A DNA stretch of 64,000 bases, taken from the NCBI GenBank assembly GCA_020160915.1, contig JAIUPK010000001.1, positions 1 to 64,000 of the forward strand. Reading direction: 5' to 3'. The stretch is from Actinomycetota bacterium (GTDB lineage: Bacteria; Actinomycetota; Actinomycetes; Actinomycetales; Microbacteriaceae). The position numbers and the translations under genes were made by a program. Below are positions 25,904 to 35,390 of this stretch, piece after piece; the first letter of the stretch is position 1; each line of letters begins with the position of its first letter. The notes under the pieces were generated by a model. The model saw nothing but the letters and a program-made list of their open reading frames with translations, was not told where the DNA came from and searched no databases.

Positions 25904-27253
25904 TCAGAAGACCTTGCCGGGATTGAGGATGCCGAGCGGGTCGAAGACCGCCTTCACCTTCTGCTGCAGGTCGAACTGGTCATCGCCCAGCTCATCACGA
26001 AGCCAGCGCTTCTTGAGGATGCCGATGCCGTGCTCGCCCGTGAGTGTTCCGCCGAGGCGCAGGGCCGCGAGGAACATCTCGTCGGCGGCCGACCAGATCT
26101 GCTGCGGCACCTCGTCACCCTGGAAGACGAAGTTAGGGTGCAGGTTGCCGTCGGCGGCATGGGCCACGACCGGGATCGTGATCGAGTATTTCTGCTCGAT
26201 CTCGTGGATCGCCGCGAACATCGCGGGGAGGGCGCTGCGCGGCACGCAGACGTCCTCGATGAGCACCGTGCCGAGAGTGGAGATGGCGGCGTGTGCCGAA
26301 CGCCGGATGCTGAACAGTCGCGCGGCATCCTCCGCGTCGATGGAGAGCTCGACCGCGCCACCGAGCGAGGCGATGATGGCGGCGATGGTCTCGGCCTCGA
26401 TCTCGGCGCCGGGTCCGTCGGTCTGAATGATCAGTTGTGAGCCGCCAGGATGCTCGATCCCGAGGTGAGCGCAGATCGCAGCCATGGCGCTGTCGCCGAT
26501 GAGTTCCATGATCGAGGGATGAAGTCCGGATGCCGTGATCACCGCCGACGCGCGCGCCGCATCGTCGACCGTGGCGAAGGTTGCACTGATGGTGGGCACT
26601 ACACCCGCGACAAGACGCCGCACCTTGACTGTTGCCTCGACGATGACCCCCAGGGTGCCCTCGGAGCCGATCATGAGAGCTGTGAAGTCGAGGCCCGTGA
26701 CACCCTTCACGGTGCGGTGCCCGAGTTCGATGAGACGGCCGTCGGCAAGCACGACCTTCAGGCCGAGCACAGCCTCGCGGGTCACGCCGTACTTGGCGCA
26801 GAGCAGGCCTCCCGCGTTGGTGGCGATGTTTCCGCCAACGGTGGAGATCGCGCGGCTCGCCGGGTCGGGCGCAAACCAGAGGCCGTGGGGCTCGAGCTGC
26901 CGATTGAGCTCGGCATTGATGATGCCCGGCTGCACCACCGCAAGCTCGTCATCGACCGACACCTCGAGCAGGCGATCCATGCCCAGCGTCGAGAGCACGA
27001 TCTCGCCAGCCCCGGCGATCGCTCCCCCGGCGAGCCCGGTGCCGGCACCACGCGTCACGACGGCCGTGCCCGTCTCGGTCGCGATGCGCATCGTGGCCTG
27101 CACGTCGTCGATCGAGCGCGCGGTCACCACCGCCAGCGGGGCCGCTGGTGCCGCGTGTCCGGATTTGTCGTATCGCGCAGCATCCAGCTGGCGGGCATCA
27201 ACGGAGACGACGTCACCGAGAGCCTGCGAGAGAAGCTGAACGACATCGGCCAT
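25904..27253 (-). CDS. FAD-linked oxidase (glycolate oxidase GlcD / D-lactate dehydrogenase family)
   Basis: This encodes 449 residues. The N-terminal PCMH FAD-binding domain has VVTRGAGTGLAGGAI and TVGGNIATNAGG. The C-terminal FAD-oxidase domain has HAADGNLHPNF and LTGEHGIGILK, whose His residues bind metal or substrate. It oxidises a 2-hydroxy acid (glycolate, D-lactate or similar) with electrons passed to an acceptor. The GlcE/GlcF subunits are not present, so a single-subunit D-lactate-dehydrogenase-like enzyme is likely. It is divergent from the Ada-AlkA gene. Confidence 0.87.
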   Translation of the reverse strand: MADVVQLLSQALGDVVSVDARQLDAARYDKSGHAAPAAPLAVVTARSIDDVQATMRIATETGTAVVTRGAGTGLAGGAIAGAGEIVLSTLGMDRLLEVSVDDELAVVQPGIINAELNRQLEPHGLWFAPDPASRAISTVGGNIATNAGGLLCAKYGVTREAVLGLKVVLADGRLIELGHRTVKGVTGLDFTALMIGSEGTLGVIVEATVKVRRLVAGVVPTISATFATVDDAARASAVITASGLHPSIMELIGDSAMAAICAHLGIEHPGGSQLIIQTDGPGAEIEAETIAAIIASLGGAVELSIDAEDAARLFSIRRSAHAAISTLGTVLIEDVCVPRSALPAMFAAIHEIEQKYSITIPVVAHAADGNLHPNFVFQGDEVPQQIWSAADEMFLAALRLGGTLTGEHGIGILKKRWLRDELGDDQFDLQQKVKAVFDPLGILNPGKVF

Positions 27254-27328
27254 GGATCCACTCTAGAGTCTTCGGCCATGTCCGAATCCCGCTAGTGAAG
27301 GGCGTGGCGCCGTGGCACCCTGATACTC

Positions 27329-28798
27329 ATGGGCGCTACCGAGGCACGATTCGACGAGCGATTCGCTGAGCGCTACCGCGCGCTCTCCTCCCGGGACACC
27401 CGTTTCGACGGCCAGTTCATCGCGGGCGTGCACTCCACGGGAATCTACTGTCGACCCAGTTGCCCCGCCATGACGCCCCACGCCAAGAACGTGAGCTTCT
27501 ACCGCACGGCCGCGGCGGCCCACGAGGACGGTCTGCGGGCCTGCAAACGCTGCCAACCCGACGCCGTGCCCGGCTCCCCCGACTGGAACCTGAGCGATGA
27601 CCTCGCCTCGCGAGCCATGCGGCTGATCTCCGACGGAATCGTCGAGCGCGAGGGCGTCACGGGGCTCGCGGCCCGCCTCGGCTACACCTCCCGCCACCTC
27701 ACGAGGGTGCTCGCAACCGAGCTCGGTGCCGGCCCGCTGGCGCTCGCCCGGGCGCACCGTGCACAGACGGCGCGCACCCTGCTCGCCTCCACCGAGCTAT
27801 CCATCGCCGACGTCGCGTTCGCGAGCGGCTTCTCCAGCATTCGCCAGTTCAACGACACGATCCTGAGCGTCTACGAGACCACCCCGAGTGGTCTGCGCGC
27901 CCTCGCTCGACGAGGGCGGGCCCGGGTGGCCGCGACTGACGCCACCAGCATCACGCTCAGACTGCCGGCCCGAGCCCCATTCGACGGGCCGGGGCTCATG
28001 CGCTTCTTCGCCGACCACGCCGTGCCCGGACTCGAGTCGGGCGATACCGAGACCTTCGAGCGCGCTGTGCGACTTCCCGGGGGAACGGTCCGCCTGAGCC
28101 TCGCCCTCGACGGCGACTCAGGCGTGCGATGCACGGCAAGCCTCGAGAGCATCGCGGATGTCGCGACCCTCGTCGCGCGGGTCCGTCGCCTCTGCGACCT
28201 GGACGCCGACTCCCACGCGATCGACGGCGCGCTGTCGGCGGATGCCGTGCTCGCTCCCCTCGTGGCGGCTGTGCCGGGCATCCGTCTGCCGGGCGCCCTG
28301 GATCCCGAGGAGGCGCTCATGCGCACTCTGGTCGGCCAGCAGATCTCGGTGGCGGCAGCGCGCACGGTGCTCGGCCGCATCACCGCCGAGTTGGGCACCG
28401 ACGGCCTGTTCCCGACGGCCACGCAGCTCGCCGAGCACGGCGAGACAGCGCTGAGGGGACCGGCATCACGCGTGACCACGATCCTCGGAGCAGCCCGAGC
28501 GCTCGCCAGCGGCGAGCTCGTGCTCGATGTCGGGATGCCCGCCGACGAGTTCACCGCGCGGCTCGTGGCACTGCCCGGAATCGGCCCCTGGACCGCGGGA
28601 TACCTTGCGATGAGAGTGCTGGGCAACCCGGACGTGCTCCTGACCAGCGACCTCGTGATCAGGCAGAGCGCCGGCGCTCTGGGCCTGCCCTCGTCGCCAG
28701 GAGCCCTCGCCGAGCACGGGTCGCGGTGGGCCCCGTGGCGCAGCTATGCGGGCCTGCACCTCTGGCGTTCACGCCCGACCGGTACGATTCGGGCATGA
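27329..28798 (+). CDS. Ada-AlkA fusion: methyl-sensing domain, AraC HTH and 3-methyladenine glycosylase
   Basis: This encodes 489 residues. Residues 10-85 form the Ada zinc domain with Cys41, Cys45, Cys72 and Cys75, in which one Cys takes a methyl group from methylphosphotriesters. Residues 90-190 are an AraC-type HTH, and residues about 200-480 are the AlkA glycosylase. It has the helix-hairpin-helix [11 protein letters not shown] and the catalytic Asp in [12 protein letters not shown]. Such fusions both sense alkylation and excise alkylated bases. The gene ends ATGA-coupled to the DUF6328 gene. Confidence 0.93.
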   Translation: MGATEARFDERFAERYRALSSRDTRFDGQFIAGVHSTGIYCRPSCPAMTPHAKNVSFYRTAAAAHEDGLRACKRCQPDAVPGSPDWNLSDDLASRAMRLISDGIVEREGVTGLAARLGYTSRHLTRVLATELGAGPLALARAHRAQTARTLLASTELSIADVAFASGFSSIRQFNDTILSVYETTPSGLRALARRGRARVAATDATSITLRLPARAPFDGPGLMRFFADHAVPGLESGDTETFERAVRLPGGTVRLSLALDGDSGVRCTASLESIADVATLVARVRRLCDLDADSHAIDGALSADAVLAPLVAAVPGIRLPGALDPEEALMRTLVGQQISVAAARTVLGRITAELGTDGLFPTATQLAEHGETALRGPASRVTTILGAARALASGELVLDVGMPADEFTARLVALPGIGPWTAGYLAMRVLGNPDVLLTSDLVIRQSAGALGLPSSPGALAEHGSRWAPWRSYAGLHLWRSRPTGTIRA

Positions 28799-29274
28799 CC
28801 AGCCTTCCCGCGGACGCCCCCGAGATCGAGACCGAACACGATCGACTGGAACGCAACTGGAGCGAGTTGCTGCAGGAGTTGCGGGTCATCCAGACCGGTA
28901 CTCAGATTCTGACGGGCTTCCTGCTCACCGTCGCGTTCGCGCAGCGATTTGTCGACCTCGACGAATACCAGGTGACGGCGTACCTCACCCTCGTGATCGT
29001 CGCCGGCCTCACGACGGCGCTCGGCCTCGCACCCGTGAGTCTTCACCGCACGCTGTTCCGCCGTCGCGCCAAGGAGACCATCGTGCGCATCACCAACCGA
29101 ATCCTGCAGGTGACGCTGTTCGGTGTCGCGCTGACGCTCTCCGGCACCATCATGCTGATCTTCGATGTCGTGGTCGGCCGTGGCCCGGGCGTGGTCGCCG
29201 GGGTGGTGGCGCTCATCCTGATCAGCGCGACCTGGGTGCTGCTTCCCGCCGCGGCCCGGCGGCACCTGAACTAG
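28795..29274 (+). CDS. DUF6328 family membrane protein
   Basis: This encodes 159 residues from the ATG at 28795 overlapping the AlkA stop (ATGA). A charged N-terminus ([20 protein letters not shown]) precedes four membrane helices. The LQELR-hx-TGxQ and PVSLHR features are those of DUF6328, whose function is unknown. It shares its CTAG stop with the convergent ku gene. Confidence 0.85.
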   Translation: MTSLPADAPEIETEHDRLERNWSELLQELRVIQTGTQILTGFLLTVAFAQRFVDLDEYQVTAYLTLVIVAGLTTALGLAPVSLHRTLFRRRAKETIVRITNRILQVTLFGVALTLSGTIMLIFDVVVGRGPGVVAGVVALILISATWVLLPAAARRHLN

Positions 29275-30107
29275 GCGCTCGCGGACTTCTTGGGGCTCTT
29301 CTTCGGCGCGGGCTTGGCTGCCGCGCGGTTGCGCTCGACGCTGCGGCGCAGTGCCTCCATGAGGTCGAGCACCTCGCCACCATTGTCGTCGTCGGCCTTC
29401 TCTCCGAACGTCTCGGCGGTGTCGACGGCGTCGCCCTTGTCGAGCTTGGCCTCGATGAGTTCACGCAGCTGGTCCTGGAAGTCGTCGGTGAACTTCTCCG
29501 GCGAGAAGTCCGACTCGAAGCTCTTGACCAGCGCCTCGCTCATCTCCAGTTCTTTCGCCGAGATCGACACCTTCTCGTCGAGCGCCGGGAAGCGTGCCTC
29601 GCGAACCTCGTCATCCCACAGAAGCGCCTGCAGCATGAGCACGTCGCCGCGCACCCGCAACGCTCCGAGTCGGGTCTTCTGCCGGAGCGCGAAGGTCACG
29701 ATCGCCGTGCGGTCGGTCTCCTCGAGGGTGCGCCTCAGCAGCGCGTAGGCCTTGACGGACCGGGAGTCCGGCTCGAGGTAGTAGCTCTTCTCGAACATGA
29801 TCGGGTCGACCTGATCGCTCGGCACGAACTCGACGACATCGATCTCCTTCGACCGCTCGGCGGGAAGGGAAGCAAGGTCGGACTCGGTGAGCACGACCGT
29901 GCGCTCACCGTCGTCGAAAGCCTTCGCGATGTTCGCGTACTCGACGACGTTGCCGCAGATCTCGCAGCGTCGCTGGTACCGGATGCGCCCGCCATCGGCG
30001 TCGTGCACCTGGTGCAGGGACACGTCGTGGTCCTCGGTGGCGCTGTAGACCTTGACGGGCACGTTGACGAGCCCGAAGGTGATGGCGCCTTTCCAGATCG
30101 ATCGCAT
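29271..30107 (-). CDS. ku: Ku DNA end-binding protein
   Basis: This encodes 278 residues from the ATG at 30107. The bacterial Ku core begins SIWKGAITFGLVNVPVKVYSATE and contains a Cys-x2-Cys in RRCEICGN. The C-terminus has the usual Lys/Ala/Pro-rich basic tail (KPAPKKSPKK) that binds DNA and helps recruit LigD. The homodimeric ring threads broken DNA ends in non-homologous end joining. It is divergent from ligD across 59 bp, so one shared promoter region probably serves both. Confidence 0.96.
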   Translation of the reverse strand: MRSIWKGAITFGLVNVPVKVYSATEDHDVSLHQVHDADGGRIRYQRRCEICGNVVEYANIAKAFDDGERTVVLTESDLASLPAERSKEIDVVEFVPSDQVDPIMFEKSYYLEPDSRSVKAYALLRRTLEETDRTAIVTFALRQKTRLGALRVRGDVLMLQALLWDDEVREARFPALDEKVSISAKELEMSEALVKSFESDFSPEKFTDDFQDQLRELIEAKLDKGDAVDTAETFGEKADDDNGGEVLDLMEALRRSVERNRAAAKPAPKKSPKKSASA

Positions 30108-30166
30108 GCCGTCAAGTCTCCCGCACTGGCCTAGCCCTGTCACCCCCGACCGCCCATGATGGAGTC

Positions 30167-32644
30167 ATGGCAGCCGACGAGCAGACGGTGACGATCGACG
30201 GTCACCGACTCAAGCTCACCAACCTGGGCAAGGTGCTCTACCCCGAGACGGGCACCACCAAGGCGGACGTGCTCGACTACTACGCCCGGGTCTCCGGCGC
30301 ACTCATCCGGCATGCCGCCAACCGCCCTGCGACCCGCAAGCGCTGGGTGCACGGGGTGGGAACCGACGAGGAACCCGGCGAGATGTTCTTCCAGAAGAAC
30401 CTCGACGAGCGCTCAACCCCGCAGTGGGTGCTGCGTCGGGAGATCCAGCACTCCGACCACATCAACACCTATCCGCTGGTCAACGACCTCGCCACGCTCA
30501 CCTGGCTCGGGCAGATCGCCGCGCTCGAGATCCACGTTCCGCAGTGGCAGTTCGGTCGCACCGGCGTGCGCAAGAATCCCGACCGCATGGTGCTGGACCT
30601 CGACCCGGGGCCGGGAGCCGGGCTGCAGGAGTGTGCCGAGGTGGCGCGTCTCGCCCGCGTCATCCTGACCGGCATGGGGCTCGACCCGATGCCGGTGACG
30701 AGCGGCAGCAAGGGGATCCACCTGTACGCGCCGCTCGACGGCAAGCAGACCAGCGATGAGGTGTCCGAGGTCGCCCACGAACTCGCCCGGGCACTCGAAG
30801 CCGACCACCCCGACCTGGTGGTCAGCGACATGAAGAAGACGCTGCGCGACGGCAAGGTGCTCGTCGACTGGAGCCAGAACAACGGCAGCAAGACCACCAT
30901 CACGCCGTACTCGCTGCGCGGACGGTCGCACCCCATGGTTGCCGCCCCGCGCACGTGGCGAGAGCTCGCGAGCAAGAATCTGGCGCACTTGGACTACCGC
31001 GAGGTGATCAAGCGCGTCGAGAAGAAGGGCGACATCCTCGAGAATCTGACGGCAGGCCATCTGGCGTCCCTCGAACCGACCCCGCAGCGGATGGCCGGCT
31101 TCATCGCTGCCACACCAGCACCGGGTGGCCCGGATGACCGCCTCGCCACCTACCGCAGCATGCGTGACGGGTCCAAGACTCCTGAACCCGTGCCCGTGGA
31201 CGCCCCCGCCACCTCGCAGGGCAGCTCGTTCGTCATCCAGGAGCACAAGGCGCGACGGTTGCACTACGACTTCAGGCTGGAACACGACGGTGTGCTGGTG
31301 AGCTGGGCGATCCCGAAGGGGGTTCCCACCGATCTGAGCGGCAACCACCTCGCCGTGCAGACCGAGGATCATCCGCTCGCCTACGGCGCCTTCGAAGGAA
31401 CCATCCCGGCCGGGCAGTACGGCGCAGGCGAGGTGACCATCTGGGACCGCGGAACTTACGACCTGGAGAAGTGGCGTGACGGCAAGGAGGTGATCGCGAC
31501 GCTGCACGGCGAGAAGCACGGGTCGCACCGGTACGCGCTCATCCACACCGGCGGCAGGGACGGTGACAGCGAGAACAATTGGCTCATCCACCTCATGAAG
31601 TCCGTCGAGGAGCAGCCGGTGCGCACCGCCAGGGCCGACTCCCGACGCAAGGTGATCGGCGGCACCCGTCCGGTGCGGCGCGCGTCTGATCGACTGCCAG
31701 CACCGATGCTGGCGAGTCCCGGCACGGCGGGCGAACTCGGGGACACCGGTCAGTGGGCGTTCGAGATGAAGTGGGACGGCATCCGTGCCCTCGCCAGAAT
31801 CGACGACGGCCGGGTGCAGGTGATCAGCCGCAACGGAATCGACGTGTCAGCCACGTACCCGGAGCTTGCTGAGCTGGCGGAGATCGTGTCCGGGGATGCC
31901 CTCATCGACGGTGAGATCGTCGCGCTGAACAAGGCGGGGCGCCCCGACTTCGCGTTGCTCCAGAAGCGAATGAACCTGAACAAGAAGTCCGACGTCGATC
32001 CTGCCGCGGCAGCGACCCCCGTGACCTTCATGGCATTCGATCTTCTCGAACTGGGCGGGCGGAGCCTCATCGGCGAGGAGTACACAGAACGCCGACGCGA
32101 GCTGGAGGCGGCACTCTCCCCGCGCGGCGCGATCGAAGTGCCACCCGCGTTCGAGGGCTCGATCGACGAGGCCATGCGCACGAGCCGCGCTCTCGGCCTC
32201 GAGGGCGTGATCGCCAAGCGACGGACCAGCACCTACTCGGTGGGCAAACGTACCCGCTCATGGATCAAGCTCAAGCACCACCTCGCACAGGAGGTCGTCA
32301 TCGGCGCATGGCGGCCCGGTTCTGGCGCACGGTCGCACCGAGTCGGCTCGCTGCTCATGGGTATCCCCGGCGAGCACGGGCTGCGGTATGTCGGCCGCGT
32401 CTCGTCGGGAATCACCGAGAAGGAGTTCGACCTTCTGGCAGCGAAGTTCCGTCGGATGGAGCGGGTGACCAGTCCGTTCGCAGAACTGCCGGCCGCAGAC
32501 GCCGCCGACGCGCACTACATCTCCCCCACGCTGGTGGGCGAGGTGGAATTCGCCGAGTGGACGCCGACCGGGAAGCTGCGGCATCCGGTGTGGCGCGGGT
32601 GGCGGCCCGATAAGCCAGTAGCAGACGTCCGCGCCGAAAGCTAG
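30167..32644 (+). CDS. ligD: multifunctional DNA ligase D (polymerase-phosphoesterase-ligase)
   Basis: This encodes 825 residues in the mycobacterial domain order. The primase-like polymerase spans about 1-295, with the metal-binding DLDPG motif. The 3'-phosphoesterase spans about 345-485, with FVIQEHKARRLHYDFRLE. The ATP-dependent ligase spans about 510-825, with nucleotidyl Lys535 in KWDG. It fills in, trims and seals ends presented by Ku. The start is the ATG at 30167. No domain is broken. Confidence 0.96.
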   Translation: MAADEQTVTIDGHRLKLTNLGKVLYPETGTTKADVLDYYARVSGALIRHAANRPATRKRWVHGVGTDEEPGEMFFQKNLDERSTPQWVLRREIQHSDHINTYPLVNDLATLTWLGQIAALEIHVPQWQFGRTGVRKNPDRMVLDLDPGPGAGLQECAEVARLARVILTGMGLDPMPVTSGSKGIHLYAPLDGKQTSDEVSEVAHELARALEADHPDLVVSDMKKTLRDGKVLVDWSQNNGSKTTITPYSLRGRSHPMVAAPRTWRELASKNLAHLDYREVIKRVEKKGDILENLTAGHLASLEPTPQRMAGFIAATPAPGGPDDRLATYRSMRDGSKTPEPVPVDAPATSQGSSFVIQEHKARRLHYDFRLEHDGVLVSWAIPKGVPTDLSGNHLAVQTEDHPLAYGAFEGTIPAGQYGAGEVTIWDRGTYDLEKWRDGKEVIATLHGEKHGSHRYALIHTGGRDGDSENNWLIHLMKSVEEQPVRTARADSRRKVIGGTRPVRRASDRLPAPMLASPGTAGELGDTGQWAFEMKWDGIRALARIDDGRVQVISRNGIDVSATYPELAELAEIVSGDALIDGEIVALNKAGRPDFALLQKRMNLNKKSDVDPAAAATPVTFMAFDLLELGGRSLIGEEYTERRRELEAALSPRGAIEVPPAFEGSIDEAMRTSRALGLEGVIAKRRTSTYSVGKRTRSWIKLKHHLAQEVVIGAWRPGSGARSHRVGSLLMGIPGEHGLRYVGRVSSGITEKEFDLLAAKFRRMERVTSPFAELPAADAADAHYISPTLVGEVEFAEWTPTGKLRHPVWRGWRPDKPVADVRAES

Positions 32645-32684
32645 GCCGTGGTCAGTGCTGGGCGGGCAACCTAGGCTGTCAGGT

Positions 32685-33191
32685 ATGAACCCCAGACTGA
32701 TCATGCTCGGACTCGGAATCGCGGTCGGCTATGTGCTCGGCACCAGGGATGGACGTGAGCGGTACGACGCCATGAAGGCGAAGGTGACCGAACTCTGGGA
32801 GGACCCACGAGTCGCCAAGGCACGCAAGGATGTCGAGGACTACGCCCGAGCTCAGGCGCCGATCATCCGCGATCGCGCGGAGGCAGCCGCCAAGGCGGCC
32901 CCCGGAGTCGCCAGGGATGTCGCCGAGAAGGTCAGTACGACCGCCAAGGATGTCGCGGGTCAGGTGTCGACCACCGCCAAGGACGTCGCGAGCAAGGCCA
33001 CCGCGACAGCGAAGGACGTCGCGGAGAAGGCAACCGCCACCGCCAAGGACGTTGCCGAGAGGGCCAAGGATGTCGCCGCCGACCTCCGGGAGCGCGGCGA
33101 GAGCCTCGTCGACTCCGCCGTCGCGACCGCCGGCCAGGCCAGGGACGCCGCCCTCGACGTGCTGGACGACGAGGACGACGCGAAGGCCTAG
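32685..33191 (+). CDS. YtxH-like protein with LEA-type 11-residue repeats
   Basis: This encodes 168 residues from the ATG at 32685. One N-terminal hydrophobic segment (LIMLGLGIAVGYVLGTRDGRE) is typical of YtxH-like envelope proteins. Four tandem 11-residue units of the type (S/T)-(T/A)-T-A-K-D-V-A-x-x-x follow at about 87-130. They form an amphipathic helix like LEA desiccation proteins. A stress or membrane-stabilising role is inference. It shares its CTAG stop with aspA. Confidence 0.75.
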   Translation: MNPRLIMLGLGIAVGYVLGTRDGRERYDAMKAKVTELWEDPRVAKARKDVEDYARAQAPIIRDRAEAAAKAAPGVARDVAEKVSTTAKDVAGQVSTTAKDVASKATATAKDVAEKATATAKDVAERAKDVAADLRERGESLVDSAVATAGQARDAALDVLDDEDDAKA

Positions 33192-34657
33192 GGTTTCGGC
33201 GGCACGATCGGCGGCACGATCGGCAGCGTGAGCGGTCCCGTCAGCGGCACCATGCCGCTCAAGCGCTCGGGAGAGAGCACCTGCGACACCTTCTCCGGGG
33301 TCATGAGCCCCGCCTCGACCACCAGATCCTTGATCGACGCGTTGGTCGTCAGCGCCGTGTGGGCGAGGGTTGCCGCTGCCGCGTAGCCGATGTACGGCGT
33401 GAGCGCGGTGACCACCCCCACCGAGGTCTCCACCTGCATGGCGAGGCGCTCGACATTGGCGGTGATGCCGTCGATGCAGTTGACGCGCAAGGTGTAGCAG
33501 GCGTTGGTCATCCACATGAGGGACTGCAGGATCGAGTGCGCGATCACCGGCTCGAAGGCGTTGAGCTGCAGCTGGCCGGCCTCCGCCGCGGCGGTGACCG
33601 TGGCATCCGCCCCGATGACGCTGAAGGCGACCTGGTTGACGACCTCGGGGATGACCGGATTGACCTTGCCCGGCATGATCGACGACCCCGCCTGACGGGC
33701 CGGTAGGAAGATCTCGCCGAATCCGGCCTGGGGTCCGCTGGAAAGCAGTCGCAGGTCATTGCAGATCTTCGAGAGCTTGACTGCCGAGCGCTTGAGGATG
33801 CCGCTCAAGGTCATGAAGATGCCCGCGTCAGATGTCGCCTCGATCAGATCGGGAGCAGTCTCCATCTCGATGCCCGTGACCTCGATCAGGTGGCGGCGCA
33901 CCGCGTCGGCGTAGCGCGGGTCGGCGGTGATGCCGGTGCCGATGGCGGTCGCACCCATGTTGATCTCGTTGAGCCACGGGATCGTCTCCGAGAGCCGGTC
34001 GTGGTCCTCCTGCAGCGTGTGTGCGAACCCGGAGAATTCCTGCCCGAGGGTCATGGGCACGGCATCCTGCATCTGGGTGCGACCGATCTTGAGGATGCTG
34101 TTGAACTCGCGCCCCTTCGCGGCGAACGACTTGGTGAGGCGCTCGTGCTCGGCGAGCAGTCGTTGCACACCCATGACCATGGCCAGCTTGATCGCCGTGG
34201 GGTAGACGTCGTTGGTGCTCTGGCTGCGATTGACGTCGTCGATCGGGTGGAGGAACTGGTACTCCCCCCTGCCGTGCCCGAGAATCTCGAGACCACGGTT
34301 GGCGATGACCTCGTTCGCGTTCATGTTCGTGGAGGTGCCCGCACCGCCCTGGATGACGCCAACGCAGAACTGGCGGTGCAGCGCCCCGCCCACGATCTCC
34401 TCGCAGACCTGGTCGATCACCGCCGCCTTCTCGGGTTCGAGGACCCCGAGTTCGAGGTTGGCCCTGGCAGCGGCCTGCTTGACTCGCGCGAGAGCAATGA
34501 TGAGGTCGGGATACACCGAGAGGGCGCGGCGCGTGATCGGGAAGTTCTCGAGCGCGCGAGCCGTGTGGATGCCCCAGTATGCAAGGGCTGGGACTGGCAT
34601 CGACCCGAGGGAGTCGGTCTCGATCCGCGTTTCGGTGGACGTGGTTTCACTGGACAT
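33188..34657 (-). CDS. aspA: aspartate ammonia-lyase
   Basis: This encodes 489 residues of the fumarase/aspartase superfamily, converting aspartate to fumarate and ammonia in the cytoplasm. Motifs are GAGTSTNMNANEV, the SQSTNDVYPTA block and the flexible catalytic loop GSSIMPGKVNP with the base Ser. An unusual Pro-rich tail, LPIVPPIVPPKP, lies at the extreme C-terminus, encoded by a short 12-bp tandem repeat near 33195-33220. The N-terminal 20 residues are Ser/Thr-rich. Fumarase class II is less likely because of the aspartase-type N-terminal half. Confidence 0.9.
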   Translation of the reverse strand: MSSETTSTETRIETDSLGSMPVPALAYWGIHTARALENFPITRRALSVYPDLIIALARVKQAAARANLELGVLEPEKAAVIDQVCEEIVGGALHRQFCVGVIQGGAGTSTNMNANEVIANRGLEILGHGRGEYQFLHPIDDVNRSQSTNDVYPTAIKLAMVMGVQRLLAEHERLTKSFAAKGREFNSILKIGRTQMQDAVPMTLGQEFSGFAHTLQEDHDRLSETIPWLNEINMGATAIGTGITADPRYADAVRRHLIEVTGIEMETAPDLIEATSDAGIFMTLSGILKRSAVKLSKICNDLRLLSSGPQAGFGEIFLPARQAGSSIMPGKVNPVIPEVVNQVAFSVIGADATVTAAAEAGQLQLNAFEPVIAHSILQSLMWMTNACYTLRVNCIDGITANVERLAMQVETSVGVVTALTPYIGYAAAATLAHTALTTNASIKDLVVEAGLMTPEKVSQVLSPERLSGMVPLTGPLTLPIVPPIVPPKP

Positions 34658-34783
34658 GATGGCCCTTCACGCTTGTGGCGTTGTGTTGTTCCTGCCGATC
34701 GTCGTTGACCGGCGACCAACCACTCTATGCCTTCGACCCGCCTGCCGATCTCATTCACAGGCGGGAATTGTTATCGTCACAGG

Positions 34784-35368
34784 ATGCTTTCGAGAATCGC
34801 CGCGGCGTCCGCGGCACTGATTGCCGTCGCGCTTCTCAGCGGCTGCACGTCCAACCCTGTCGCACCGCAACCGGAACCCACGGCAAGTGCAGGTTCGAGC
34901 GCACCCGCCACCGCTGGCGGTCGCCTGCCCACCTGCGCCGAGGTCACCGACGCAATCGGATCGCTGGTCGGCACACTCACCTTCAACGCGACGACCTCCG
35001 AGGCGCAGACCGCCCCTGAGGACTACGCGCAGCGGGTCTGCGTGTACGAGACCGAGGACTCGGTGACTCAGCTCGGGGTGACGATCGCTGCCATTGACTT
35101 CCAGCAGGCCGAGATCGACAGCTACGCGACCCTGCCCAATGCGATCGCGGATGACCGGTTGGCCCAGTACCGGGCCGTGATCCAGACGTTGGGCCCCGAC
35201 GACGCGGCGGACGGCATCCTGGACTCCGCACTGTACCTGTTCGACACGACCTACTCGATCACGATCCAGGGGGTCTCCACCGGTGACCCGATCGCCGTGA
35301 GCCTGCCGCAACTGACGGTTCCGGCAGCCATCGACGCCGCATTCGCCGTACGAGCGCTGCTGGACTAG
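34784..35368 (+). CDS. putative lipoprotein
   Basis: This encodes 194 residues. A type II signal peptide ends in the lipobox LLSGC (Cys at about 21), so the mature protein is anchored to the outer face of the membrane. A Pro/Ser/Thr/Ala linker and a domain of about 145 residues with two cysteines (TCAEV and RVCVYE) follow. No family is recognised. It is divergent from aspA. Confidence 0.8.
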   Translation: MLSRIAAASAALIAVALLSGCTSNPVAPQPEPTASAGSSAPATAGGRLPTCAEVTDAIGSLVGTLTFNATTSEAQTAPEDYAQRVCVYETEDSVTQLGVTIAAIDFQQAEIDSYATLPNAIADDRLAQYRAVIQTLGPDDAADGILDSALYLFDTTYSITIQGVSTGDPIAVSLPQLTVPAAIDAAFAVRALLD

Positions 35369-35390
35369 TCCACTGAGCTAGGGCCGCGGC

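Noticed and set aside
28129..28794. Upstream open part of the DUF6328 frame
   Set aside because: It is out of frame with the conserved AlkA domain, and conserved DUF6328 sequence begins at the ATG at 28795.
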